A stretch of 61,056 bases of DNA from positions 1 to 61,056 of the forward strand of contig JAQTRS010000006.1 in assembly GCA_028711705.1 (NCBI GenBank). The letters run 5' to 3'. Below, piece by piece: positions 35,783 through 43,938 of this stretch. Each line of letters opens with the position of its first letter. Position 1 is the first letter of the stretch. The notes beneath the pieces were generated by a model that made no database searches, had not been told where the DNA came from, and was given only the letters and a program-made list of their open reading frames with translations. This DNA is from Candidatus Moraniibacteriota bacterium. GTDB taxonomy: Bacteria > Patescibacteriota > Minisyncoccia > Moranbacterales > UBA1568. The position numbers and the translations under genes are program-made.

Positions 35783-37213
35783 ATGATTTCAAAAAAGAAA
35801 ATCCTTCCGCAAGCGAAAAAAAAGACTTCCACCGCGAAAAAGATTGAAAAGAAGGTTGTCAAAAAAACAGTAGCGAAGGAAATGAAGAAGGCGGCGGCTC
35901 CTGAAAAGGAATCGCTGCTGATGCAGCCGCCGCGCGGTATGCGGGATATTTTGCCGATCGATCAGCCGTATTGGGAGAAGGTGCGCAAGGCTCTGGCCGT
36001 CGCGTGCCAAGAATACGGCTATAATCGTATCGACCTTCCCGCTCTTGAATTTACCAATCTCTTTGTGCGATCTATCGGTGAAGGGACGGATGTGATCGAT
36101 AAAGAAATATATTCTTTTGTCACAAAAGGTGGCGATAAGGTCTCTTTGCGTCCTGAAATGACAGCAGGTCTTGCTCGTGCCTATATCCAGCACGGTATGA
36201 GCGTGTTGCCCAAGCCGATCCGTCTGTTTTCTATGGGACCGCTCTATCGTTATGAACGTCCGCAGGAGGGCCGCTACAGAGAGCATTTTCAGGCGAACTT
36301 CGATGTCTTCGGAGAGGATGACCCTATTTTGGATGCTCAAATCATCCATTTGGCGCAGCGAGTTGTCTCTCAGCTCGGCCTTAAGAATATCGAATTCCGG
36401 ATCAATAGCATCGGAACCGCCGAAAGCCGTCGCGAGTACGAGAAAGTCTTGATCCGTCATCTCGAATTCCAGAAGAATAAGTTGTGTCAGAATTGTCGCG
36501 AGCGATTGGTGACTAATCCTTTGCGAATCCTGGATTGCAAGGAAGATAAGTGCGCGCAGCTGGTGCAAAGCGCCCCGAAATTCGCGGAGCACCTCGATCA
36601 GGAATCCAAGAATCATTTCAAGCGATTACAGGAGTATCTTGATGAATTGGAGGTGACTTATGTTGTGTCGCCCCAGATGGTTCGCGGCCTGGACTATTAT
36701 ACCCGCACCGTATTCGAGATTTTCTCGACTGACGGCGAGGGCAGGAAAACGGCCTTGGGTGGCGGCGGTCGCTATGACCGATTGATCCAGTCACTGGGCG
36801 GCGAAGAAACGCCGGCTATCGGTTTCGGACTCGGCATGGACCGCTTGGTGCTTGAGATGCAGCGCAACAATGTCAAGCTGCATCAGGAGTTGAAGCCGAA
36901 AGTATTTTTGGCGCAGCTCGGCGATTTGGCAAAAAAGAAAAGTCTGCGGTTGTTTTCGGAGCTCCAGAAAAATGGTATCCTGGTAGCAGAGAGTTTCGGT
37001 CGCGGAAGCCTGAAGTCTCAGATGCGCGTCGCGAATCGTTTGAATGTCGAGGTGGCGCTTATTCTCGGTCAGAAAGAAGCTTTGGATGAGACGGTTATCC
37101 TCAAAGATATGGTCAGCGGAACGCAAGAAACGGTGACGCAGGACAAGTTGGTCATCGCCGTGAGGAAGATTCTGAAGGGCAATCAGGTAGTAGTGGCCAA
37201 GAAGGGCGAATAA
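35783..37213 (+). CDS. hisS: Histidyl-tRNA synthetase with Lys-rich N-terminal extension
   Basis: 476 residues. Class II core with motif 2 MGPLYRYERPQEGRYREHFQ, the His-specific RGLDYYTRTVFEIF, motif 3 PAIGFGLGMDRLVLEM and a C-terminal anticodon-binding domain (about 375-470). The first 48 residues are an extra Lys/Ala-rich segment (KKKTSTAKKIEKKVVKK) ahead of the usual start region PPRGMRDILP. Such basic tails may bind tRNA or ribosomes nonspecifically. The window has no other synthetase. Confidence 0.96.
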   Translation: MISKKKILPQAKKKTSTAKKIEKKVVKKTVAKEMKKAAAPEKESLLMQPPRGMRDILPIDQPYWEKVRKALAVACQEYGYNRIDLPALEFTNLFVRSIGEGTDVIDKEIYSFVTKGGDKVSLRPEMTAGLARAYIQHGMSVLPKPIRLFSMGPLYRYERPQEGRYREHFQANFDVFGEDDPILDAQIIHLAQRVVSQLGLKNIEFRINSIGTAESRREYEKVLIRHLEFQKNKLCQNCRERLVTNPLRILDCKEDKCAQLVQSAPKFAEHLDQESKNHFKRLQEYLDELEVTYVVSPQMVRGLDYYTRTVFEIFSTDGEGRKTALGGGGRYDRLIQSLGGEETPAIGFGLGMDRLVLEMQRNNVKLHQELKPKVFLAQLGDLAKKKSLRLFSELQKNGILVAESFGRGSLKSQMRVANRLNVEVALILGQKEALDETVILKDMVSGTQETVTQDKLVIAVRKILKGNQVVVAKKGE

Positions 37214-37234
37214 TAGTCTGTCGGTTTTTTGCAT

Positions 37235-37582
37235 ATGGCAACGATATTCACGAAAATCATCCAGAAAGAGGTTCCTGCAGACATTGTCTACGAGGATGAT
37301 GAGGTGTTGGCATTCAAAGATGTTCATCCGATCGCCCCGGTCCACGTCCTCATCATTCCTAAAAAGGAGATTCCGAGCATCAATGATTTGCAGGACTCCG
37401 ATCAGCTGCTTATGGGAAAAATGCTCTTGGTTGCGCGAAATATAGCCAGGGACTTGAATATTTCTGAAAAAGGGTATAAACTACTCTTTCGGACTGGTAA
37501 GCATGGCGGACAGGAAATCCCCCATGTCCACCTGCATCTGATCGGCGGCGCACGGCTGCATGAAGATATTCGCCCTGTCTGA
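37235..37582 (+). CDS. HIT-family (histidine triad) nucleotide-binding protein
   Basis: 115 residues. The histidine triad is in GGQEIPHVHLHLIGG (H-x-H-x-H), and the N-terminal part MATIFTKIIQKEVPADIVYE and DVHPIAPVHVLIIPKKEI matches the Hint group. It hydrolyses nucleoside phosphoramidates or AMP adducts. The ATG at 37235 (MATIF) is preferred over the TTG at 37229. Ends with TGA, which supports the standard genetic code. Confidence 0.94.
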   Translation: MATIFTKIIQKEVPADIVYEDDEVLAFKDVHPIAPVHVLIIPKKEIPSINDLQDSDQLLMGKMLLVARNIARDLNISEKGYKLLFRTGKHGGQEIPHVHLHLIGGARLHEDIRPV

Positions 37583-37732
37583 GCGACGAGTATAATTTAT
37601 TCGAGGTATTTTGTTATCGTATTGAACCCTGGCAATTTTTTGGAAAAGCCTTAAGAGTACATCACCGGATGGTTTTTTGGGAGAAATTGTCAGAGTTCAA
37701 TCATGTTGACTCTAAGGAAAGGAGGTTGTCGT

Positions 37733-37984
37733 ATGATTCAGGTAAAAAAGAAGGAAAGGGAAACACCGGAAAGCCTCATTCGCAGGTTCTCTCGTCGTGT
37801 CCAGCAAAGCGGAGTCTTGCAGCATGTCCGCAAGAACCGTTTCCGCCTTGAAGCGAAAAGCAAGGTAAAACGTCGTGAGGAAGCCCTCTATAAAACGAAG
37901 ATCCGAAAGGAAATCAGCAAGCTTAAGAAGCTCGGGAAGTTTGATAATGAAGCCTTGCGAGAAATCAAGAAGAAAATCAACTAA
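37733..37984 (+). CDS. rpsU: 30S ribosomal protein bS21
   Basis: 83 residues, slightly longer than usual. MIQVKKKERETPESLIRRFS and RRVQQSGVLQHVRKNRF match S21, followed by a Lys-rich helix. The start has a strong AAAGGAGG Shine-Dalgarno, unlike most genes in this window. S21 sits near the 16S 3' end and helps mRNA start selection, so its own strong signal is notable. Confidence 0.9.
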   Translation: MIQVKKKERETPESLIRRFSRRVQQSGVLQHVRKNRFRLEAKSKVKRREEALYKTKIRKEISKLKKLGKFDNEALREIKKKIN

Positions 37985-38001
37985 TGCGGTTGTTCTTTTT
38001 T

Positions 38002-38027
38002 CTCCAGCAGAACCATTTTTGCTGGAG
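38002..38027. other. Hairpin between rpsU and yqeY
   Basis: CTCCAGCA and TGCTGGAG form a perfect 8-bp stem with a ten-base loop. There is no T-run on the plus side, so it is not a normal terminator; it may be a processing or stability element. Confidence 0.45.
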
Positions 38028-38059
38028 GCAAAGAGAATAATTCCTTATTGTGAAATCCT

Positions 38060-38515
38060 ATGACACTTCAAGAACAGATCCGAACCGATCTTAAGGATGC
38101 GATGCGCGCCGGGAACACCGTGAAACGCGATGTGTTGCGTATGCTCGAAAGCGCTGCGAAAAACGTCGCTATCGATAAGAAGATGGAGCGGGAAGTGCTT
38201 GATGACAGTGTTGTTTTGGAGGCTATCCGTCGGGCTGTTAAGCAGCGAAAGGATAGTATCGAACAGTTTAAGCAGGGCGGGCGCGACGATTTGGCAAAGC
38301 AAGAAACGCAAGAACTCGCCGTTTTGGTTGCCTACCTCCCAGCATCGCTTGATGAAGACGCTGTGCGCGAGCTGGCGCAGCAGGTAATTGCCCAATTCGG
38401 TCCTACGACCCCATCCGACTTCGGAAAGATTATGGGCAAGGTTATGGCAGCGACCAATGGTCAGTCGGATGGCGACGTGGTGAAAAAAATCGTGCAAGAG
38501 CTTCTGAATGCATAA
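38060..38515 (+). CDS. GatB/YqeY-domain protein
   Basis: 151 residues of YqeY type: DLKDAMRAGNTVKRDVLRML, then AVKQRKDSIEQFKQGGRDDLA and LVAYLPASLDEDAVRELAQQ, then FGKIMGKVMAATNGQSDGDV. This tRNA-amidotransferase-related helical domain occurs alone next to rpsU in many bacteria, as here. Role uncertain. It slightly overlaps or abuts ybeY. Confidence 0.92.
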   Translation: MTLQEQIRTDLKDAMRAGNTVKRDVLRMLESAAKNVAIDKKMEREVLDDSVVLEAIRRAVKQRKDSIEQFKQGGRDDLAKQETQELAVLVAYLPASLDEDAVRELAQQVIAQFGPTTPSDFGKIMGKVMAATNGQSDGDVVKKIVQELLNA

Positions 38516-38525
38516 TGTTTTTCGT

Positions 38526-38975
38526 ATGCATCTTACTGCAGAACTCGTCAAGCGGACCCCTGCCGCCATAGGGAAGCCTTTTATAATCACGGTGATCAAG
38601 GAGACGCTCATAGCTTCCGGATACGACGCCTTGGGGAACGGTAACATTTCCGTCAGTGTCGTTTTCGTTTCCGCGGAGGAAATCCAGAAACTTAATAAGG
38701 AATATCGACGGAAAAACAAGGTGACGGACGTGTTATCATTTCCGGAGTATCCAAGCAGAAAAGAGTTGCTTGCCGAGACGGCCGAGAGTATTTTTCTCGG
38801 CGATTTGATTATATGTTATGATTATATCGTGCAGGCGGCCGTCGAGGACGCCGTTTGTTTGGAGCAAGAAATGGCCTATATCGTTTCTCATGGCGTTTTG
38901 CACCTCCTAGGATTCCGTCACAGCAAGAAAATGTTCGCTTTGCAGGATGCTGTGAGTGAGGTATATGCCCTATAA
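38526..38975 (+). CDS. ybeY: Endoribonuclease YbeY
   Basis: 149 residues from ATG 38526 (an ATG at 38508 overlaps yqeY and adds six residues). The zinc motif H122-GVL-H126-LLGFR-H132 and the upstream KNKVTDVLSFP are diagnostic. It matures the 16S rRNA 3' end and acts in ribosome quality control. The gene order yqeY-ybeY-dgkA is common in bacteria. Confidence 0.94.
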   Translation: MHLTAELVKRTPAAIGKPFIITVIKETLIASGYDALGNGNISVSVVFVSAEEIQKLNKEYRRKNKVTDVLSFPEYPSRKELLAETAESIFLGDLIICYDYIVQAAVEDAVCLEQEMAYIVSHGVLHLLGFRHSKKMFALQDAVSEVYAL

Positions 38976-38986
38976 ATAAAATATAT

Positions 38987-39346
38987 ATGAGAAGATTCGC
39001 CAGAAGCGTCAAGCATGCCTTGCGTGGCGTGTATCATGCCAGCAAAATGGAGAAGAATTTTCGGCTCGAAATCATCGCTGCCATTTTGGTGGCGATACTC
39101 GCCTACCTGTTGCCGGTGACGGCGCAGGAGAGAGTTCTTTTAGTGTTCGTAGTGGCGGGAGTACTCGTTATCGAATTGATTAATACCGCCATCGAGCGGG
39201 TCGTGGATATGCTCAAGCCCAGAGTGCATCCATATGCCCGTATCGCTAAGGATGTGATGGCGGCCGCGGTGCTTATCGCCTCTATCGGCGCTATGATGAT
39301 CGGTCTGGGTATTTTCTTGCCGTATATCCTCAAGATTTTCTCATGA
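38987..39346 (+). CDS. dgkA: Diacylglycerol/undecaprenol kinase (DgkA family)
   Basis: 119 residues with three membrane helices. Conserved EKNFRLEIIAA at the start of helix one, and VIELINTAIERVVDMLKP with the catalytic Glu and Asn residues. In Gram-positive-type bacteria it phosphorylates undecaprenol. It overlaps the next gene by four bases (ATGA), so translation is coupled. Confidence 0.93.
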   Translation: MRRFARSVKHALRGVYHASKMEKNFRLEIIAAILVAILAYLLPVTAQERVLLVFVVAGVLVIELINTAIERVVDMLKPRVHPYARIAKDVMAAAVLIASIGAMMIGLGIFLPYILKIFS

Positions 39347-40686
39347 CAGATATTTTTTCGGAACCATTCGATGTGATCGTGATCGGTGGCGGGCCATCCG
39401 GCATGATGGCGGCGGGGCGTGCAGCAGAAATGGGTGCACGTGTTTTATTATTGGAAAAGAATGAGAGTTTGGGAAAAAAGTTGCGTATCACGGGCGGCGG
39501 CCGTTGCAATCTAACGAATGCGACAGCAGATGCCCGGAAGATGGCGGAGAAATTCGGGGATAAGGGAAAATTCCTCCTCCCGGCTCTGGCCCGTTTCGGA
39601 GTGGAAGCGACATTGGATTTTTTCCATCAGCATGAATTGCCGACGAAGGTAGAAGGGGAGAACCGGGTGTTTCCAGCCAGCGATCGGGCGGATGACGTGT
39701 GGGGCGCGCTCGTGCAGTATATGTTCTCGCACAAAGTCGTTATCCAATACGATGTGCGGATAGATGGTTTTGCGATTGAAGATGGTCGGGTGATCGGCGT
39801 GAAGATGAACGGAGGCGTTGTACGCGCGAAGCAATATATCCTCGCGACGGGCGGGAAATCGAAGCCGGAAACGGGATCGACCGGGGATGGCCTTGCATGG
39901 TTGTCCGCGCTCGGGCATACGGTTATCGAGCCCGACACCGCGCTCGTGCCGATCACTATCCAGGATCCTTGGGTCAGGAACCTTCAAGGAACGAGTCTGC
40001 AGAAGGTGAAATTGAGTATCGTCCATAAAGGGGAGAAACGGAAGGGCTTTGAGGGCAAGATGCTGTTCACGCATTTCGGAGTGAGCGGACCGCTCGTATT
40101 GAATATGAGCCGCTTGGTGCGGGAGCGTTTCGGGAAGGGAAAGACCGAACTTTCTTTGGACCTTTTCCCGCATACCGATAGTGCTGGGCTCGACCTGCGA
40201 CTTTTGGATATTTTTGCAAAAAACGTCAATAAGAAACTCAAGAATGGTTTGGATGATTTTACGCTGCCATCCTTGATTGGGGCGCTTATCGAGCTTTCGG
40301 AACTCGATTCTGAAAAACCGGTACGGGAAATCACCCGCAAAGAGCGCTTGCTTTTGAGTCTGGTGGCCAAGGATATGCGTATGACGGTTTCGGGATTCTT
40401 GGGTTTCCAAAAGGCGATCGTTTCCAGTGGCGGAGTGGATGTGAAGGAAGTCGATTTCAAAACCATGCGATCGCGCCGTTACCCGAACCTTTTTTTGGTG
40501 GGGGATATTTTGGATTTCAATCGGCCATCCGGTGGCTATAGCCTTCAGATTTGCTGGACGACAGGTCGGCTTGCGGGAGAAAATGCCGCCGCCTCAGCAC
40601 TGGTAGAGGGTGGACCTTCGGGCCGTTCGTCAATGCATCAAGCTCGAAGCGAGCGGGATGAAAGAAGCGAATTTCGGATTATGTAG
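39343..40686 (+). CDS. NAD(P)/FAD-dependent oxidoreductase (HI0933/YhiN family)
   Basis: 447 residues. Dinucleotide fold DVIVIGGGPSGMMAAGRAAE at the N-terminus, then GKKLRITGGGRCNLTNA, the family mark. The C-terminal FAD motif is LFLVGDILDFNRPSGGYSLQ. The family is widespread and of unknown reaction. The last 25 residues are polar and atypical. A leaderless-type promoter for the next gene overlaps its end. Confidence 0.93.
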   Translation: MTDIFSEPFDVIVIGGGPSGMMAAGRAAEMGARVLLLEKNESLGKKLRITGGGRCNLTNATADARKMAEKFGDKGKFLLPALARFGVEATLDFFHQHELPTKVEGENRVFPASDRADDVWGALVQYMFSHKVVIQYDVRIDGFAIEDGRVIGVKMNGGVVRAKQYILATGGKSKPETGSTGDGLAWLSALGHTVIEPDTALVPITIQDPWVRNLQGTSLQKVKLSIVHKGEKRKGFEGKMLFTHFGVSGPLVLNMSRLVRERFGKGKTELSLDLFPHTDSAGLDLRLLDIFAKNVNKKLKNGLDDFTLPSLIGALIELSELDSEKPVREITRKERLLLSLVAKDMRMTVSGFLGFQKAIVSSGGVDVKEVDFKTMRSRRYPNLFLVGDILDFNRPSGGYSLQICWTTGRLAGENAAASALVEGGPSGRSSMHQARSERDERSEFRIM

Positions 40687-40701
40687 TATACTATAGGTAC
40701 T

Positions 40702-41370
40702 ATGAAATCATCCGCCAAAAACAATACACAATTTTTTTTGAGAAAGAAGGAAACGCGGCAGGCAAGGGCGCTGCGCGTGCGACGGATCAAGGAGATGCTC
40801 ATGCGGAGGAAAGAGATTCCCTTGAAAGTATTTTTCATCACTTTGGGCGCTTTGGTCATGACGCTCGTGGTGGCGACCACCAAATCGATCGAGTATGAGA
40901 TGGCGATAACGGATTATATCCCGAAAGCGTTTCAGGAGGGTCCGTCGCCGCTCGAGCTCGAGATCAAAGAAATGGTCAAGGGTTATCCGATCGAGGATAT
41001 GGTGCCCGTTATTGCCAAACAGGATCCGACCGTCGCGGCTTTCTTGGTGAGTATCGCGAAGAAGGAAAGTAATTGGGGCAAGCGCGTTCCGGTGCTCAAT
41101 GGCAGGGATTGTTATAATTATTGGGGATATCGCGGCAAGAGCGAGGAAATGGGTACCGGCGGACATACATGCTTCAAGACCCGTAAGGAAGCGGTGACGC
41201 GGGTCGCCAAGCGTATCGAAACGCTGACCAAGGAGAATAAGCTCGATACGCCTTCGGAAATGATCGTCTGGAAATGCGGCTCAAGCTGTGCCGGACATAG
41301 CGAAGCGAGCGTGAGCAAATGGATCGCCGACGTGTCATTCTATTTCAAGAAGTTCAAGCGAAACGAGTAG
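40702..41370 (+). CDS. Membrane-anchored lysozyme-like protein
   Basis: 222 residues: basic cytoplasmic N-terminus, one membrane helix (about residues 34-54) and an extracytoplasmic lysozyme-like domain (about 95-220) with VSIAKKESNWGKRVP (candidate catalytic Glu), DCYNYWGYRGKSEEMGTGGH and a Cys pair (KCGSSCAG). It probably acts on peptidoglycan, like transglycosylase/glucosaminidase-fold proteins. A -10 TATACT (40687-40692) is nine bases before the ATG, so the UTR is very short. Confidence 0.72.
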   Translation: MKSSAKNNTQFFLRKKETRQARALRVRRIKEMLMRRKEIPLKVFFITLGALVMTLVVATTKSIEYEMAITDYIPKAFQEGPSPLELEIKEMVKGYPIEDMVPVIAKQDPTVAAFLVSIAKKESNWGKRVPVLNGRDCYNYWGYRGKSEEMGTGGHTCFKTRKEAVTRVAKRIETLTKENKLDTPSEMIVWKCGSSCAGHSEASVSKWIADVSFYFKKFKRNE

Positions 41371-41390
41371 CCCCGCCTGGATGGGTATGC

Positions 41391-41418
41391 AAAAACTTCC
41401 CCGAGCGGGAAGTTTTTT
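41391..41418 (+). terminator. Terminator between convergent genes at 41.4 kb
   Basis: AAAAACTTCCC and GGGAAGTTTTTT arms with a five-base loop. The next gene is on the other strand and ends 13 bases later. Confidence 0.85.
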
Positions 41419-41430
41419 AGTGCGGATATT

Positions 41431-42144
41431 TTATTTGTTTTCGGTTCCTTGCGCCGGAGATGTTTTAGCGATCTCATCTTCTATAAGTTTTTTGAAAGCC
41501 TCATAATCTTCCGGGTTTTCGATCTTTTTGCCATTAAGGAAAAAAGAAGGCGTTCCGGGGATATTGGCCTCCGAACCCATGGCCTCATCCGATTTGATAG
41601 GGTCGATAATGGAAGCGTCCTGCATATCCGCGTTGAATTGGTCTATATTGAGGCCGATAGCCTGCGCGTAGGACTGGAAGCTGTCGGTCGGGTTCTCGCT
41701 CTTCGCCCAATCGTTTTGGTGCTGGAAGAGCAATTCCTGCATTTCCCAAAACTTGCCTTGCCTATGCGCCGCTTCGGCCGCCTTGGCGGAGATGGTGGCG
41801 TTTTTGTGAATCGAGGTGAGCGGGAAATAGCGGTAGACGATTTTGAGCGTGTCGGGGAAATCCTGGCCGAGATTTTTGACGAGCGGTGCATAGGCGGCGC
41901 AGGCAGGGCACTGGAAATCGGAGTACTCGATCAGAGTGACCGGTGCCTCGGCTTTGCCCTGGATCTTGGTATCCGCGGCGGTCGCTTGGGTCGTGACGGT
42001 GCGCAGATCCTCGTCCTGGGAGGCGAGCTTCTCGAGCCCGAAAACGAGCAGCCCGAAGAGGAGCAGACCTCCTGCGATAAGGGCATAGGTTTTCATAGGG
42101 GAAGATGGTTCTTGCATAGGCGTATGATTATGAATAGGTCTCAT
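41431..42144 (-). CDS. Membrane-anchored DsbA-like protein, second copy
   Basis: 237 residues: polar N-terminus, one membrane anchor (YALIAGGLLLFGLLVFGLEK) and a DsbA-like domain with YSDFQCPACAAYAPLV (Cys-Pro-Ala-Cys) and cis-Pro in NIPGTPSFFLNG. It differs from the CPFC protein at 15573 in its active site and may be oxidase or reductase to that protein. The ATG at 42144 is supported by a -10 TACAAT five bases upstream and a -35 TTGCCA with 17-base spacing, giving a leaderless mRNA. Confidence 0.88.
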   Translation of the reverse strand: MRPIHNHTPMQEPSSPMKTYALIAGGLLLFGLLVFGLEKLASQDEDLRTVTTQATAADTKIQGKAEAPVTLIEYSDFQCPACAAYAPLVKNLGQDFPDTLKIVYRYFPLTSIHKNATISAKAAEAAHRQGKFWEMQELLFQHQNDWAKSENPTDSFQSYAQAIGLNIDQFNADMQDASIIDPIKSDEAMGSEANIPGTPSFFLNGKKIENPEDYEAFKKLIEDEIAKTSPAQGTENK

Positions 42145-42149
42145 TAGGT

Positions 42150-42198
42150 ATTGTAGTTTTTTTAGGGGCTTTTGGCAACGCGTGAAGTTTGCTATGCT
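42150..42198. promoter_or_regulatory. Divergent promoters sharing one -35 region
   Basis: On the minus strand: TTGCCA (42178-42173), 17 bases, TACAAT (42155-42150), ATG at 42144. On the plus strand: TTGGCA (42172-42177), a short 15-base spacer, TATGCT (42193-42198), ATG at 42206. The two -35 boxes occupy the same seven bases because TTGGCAA reads as TTGCCAA on the other strand. Polymerase could serve only one gene at a time. Confidence 0.6.
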
Positions 42199-42205
42199 AA
42201 GGGGT

Positions 42206-43828
42206 ATGAATCAGAAGCTTCTGTATCGATTGCGGGCGTGGCGGGTGACTCAGGCTCAGAAAGAGGGCGTGGAGCTTTTTCGTGTCCTGCCCAATGTGAC
42301 GCTTCAGGAGATCGCGCGCGTCGTCCCGAAAACGGCGGCGGAATTTTTGAAGATCAAGGGTATCAAGGAGGGCCGTTGGAAAAAATACGGGGCGATGCTG
42401 CTTGCGATAATGGCTGATAGCGTGCCCGCGGCGGAGGATACGGACGCCGTGCCCACCCCGCGCTCGACCATGAAGTTGGATTTCGCCCGCATGGACGCCA
42501 TCGCGATGGAATCCATGTCCGTTTTCGATGAAGCGAAGAGTGTCGATGCGGCGCTTGCGGAGCAGGATACCGGACCGGAGATTCCCGGCCAAAGAACGCT
42601 GTATACGGTGAGCGCTTTTCTGGATGCGCTCAACGTGTTGTTCGCAGAGATGACCGTGCGCGTGCAAGGAGAGATATCCAGCGTCGACACGCGCGATAAG
42701 ACGACGTATTTCACCCTGAAGGATTCCCAGGACGGCAGCATTCTCAGCTGCCTCATTTTCCGTTACCAGTACGATGTTTCCGGCGTGAAGCTTTCGGTCG
42801 GACAAGAGGTGATCGTCGAGGGTGTGCCCGGCATCTGGAAGCCGACGGGGAGACTGAGTCTTAAGGCGCAGTCGATCGAGGTGAGCGGGGTGGGCGCTTT
42901 GCAGAAAGCCTATGACGAATTGAAACAGAAACTTGAAAAAGAGGGTTTGTTCGCTCCCGAAAGAAAGCAGGCTTTGCCGATTTTCCCGGAACGTATCGCG
43001 TTGATCACTTCCAATCAGGGGGCGGCTATCGGGGATTTCATGATGAACCTTGGCAAGTATGGCTTCAAGATATCCCTTTTGAATGCGAGCGTCGAAGGGA
43101 AGAAGGCGGTGCTTGATCTGATCGCTGCGGTACGATTTTTCAATCGGCATCCCAAAAAGTATGATGTCTTGGTGATTATCCGCGGCGGAGGAAGTTTGGA
43201 GAGTCTGCAGGCATTCAATAACGAGGCCTTGGTGCGCGAGGTGGCGGCTTCGGCCATCCCGACGCTGTGCGGTATCGGGCATGAGAAGGATGTGTCGCTC
43301 GTGGCCCTGTCGGGGGATGTGATGGTGTCGACGCCAACGGCAACCGCAAGAGCGCTGCGCGAGAGTTTCGAAAGGGCGGATGCCCTGCTTATCCGGCAGG
43401 AGCAGCGGTTGATGAGCGGTTTTGGGTCAATGTTGCAAGCTGCCAGGAAGCGATGCGAGGACGGATCAAGTGTTTTGCTGCATCGGCTCCAGTTAGTGAA
43501 GGATGGCTCTATGCGGGTGCAGAATGCCTTCGCTCGCAGTGTCGAGAAATGGCAGTTCTCCATGCTTCATACGCGATCCGTGATTTCGCAGCTGCAAAAA
43601 ACCATAGTGGATACCTATACGCTCCGATTGGAATCCGTTCAGGAAAGGATGCGGCAAAATGAAATGAAGCTTGCAGCGAATGATCCGACGCGGTTGCTTA
43701 AGCTCGGGTACAGCCTGATCGCGAAGCAAGGAAAGATCGTGCGGAATATCGGGGACGTTTCGGTCGGGGATATGATAGATATCCAGCTTGCTGATGGCAG
43801 TATCGGCGCGGAAGTGAGAAAGGCGTGA
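42206..43828 (+). CDS. xseA: Exodeoxyribonuclease VII large subunit fused to an N-terminal HRDC-like domain
   Basis: 540 residues. The first 75 (MNQKLLYRLRAWRVTQAQKE; TLQEIARVVPKTAAEFLKIK) form an HRDC-like helical domain known from RecQ and RNase D. The OB domain (about 135-235, TVRVQGEISSVDTRDKTTYF) and XseA core (RIALITSNQGAAIGDF; RGGGSLESLQAFNNE; PTLCGIGHEKDVSLV; TPTATARAL) follow, then the coiled-coil C-terminus. Typical XseA is 400-450 residues. The small subunit XseB is not in the window. The ATG at 42206 fits the leaderless promoter better than 42182. Confidence 0.92.
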   Translation: MNQKLLYRLRAWRVTQAQKEGVELFRVLPNVTLQEIARVVPKTAAEFLKIKGIKEGRWKKYGAMLLAIMADSVPAAEDTDAVPTPRSTMKLDFARMDAIAMESMSVFDEAKSVDAALAEQDTGPEIPGQRTLYTVSAFLDALNVLFAEMTVRVQGEISSVDTRDKTTYFTLKDSQDGSILSCLIFRYQYDVSGVKLSVGQEVIVEGVPGIWKPTGRLSLKAQSIEVSGVGALQKAYDELKQKLEKEGLFAPERKQALPIFPERIALITSNQGAAIGDFMMNLGKYGFKISLLNASVEGKKAVLDLIAAVRFFNRHPKKYDVLVIIRGGGSLESLQAFNNEALVREVAASAIPTLCGIGHEKDVSLVALSGDVMVSTPTATARALRESFERADALLIRQEQRLMSGFGSMLQAARKRCEDGSSVLLHRLQLVKDGSMRVQNAFARSVEKWQFSMLHTRSVISQLQKTIVDTYTLRLESVQERMRQNEMKLAANDPTRLLKLGYSLIAKQGKIVRNIGDVSVGDMIDIQLADGSIGAEVRKA

Positions 43829-43938
43829 GCTATCGGTAGTGAAACGTGATGTCGTATTTTGCGAGAGTTATGTTTTAGGGTATACTGAAGGGGTACATAT
43901 ACTTTGTTATTTTTGTTTTTTCTTAATGCTATTTTAGT

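Noticed and set aside
41449-42147. Plus-strand ORF of 232 codons
   Set aside because: Antisense to the CPAC thiol oxidoreductase; Arg-rich shadow.
42197-43282. Minus-strand ORF of 361 codons
   Set aside because: Antisense to xseA; composition and lack of start signals point to a shadow.
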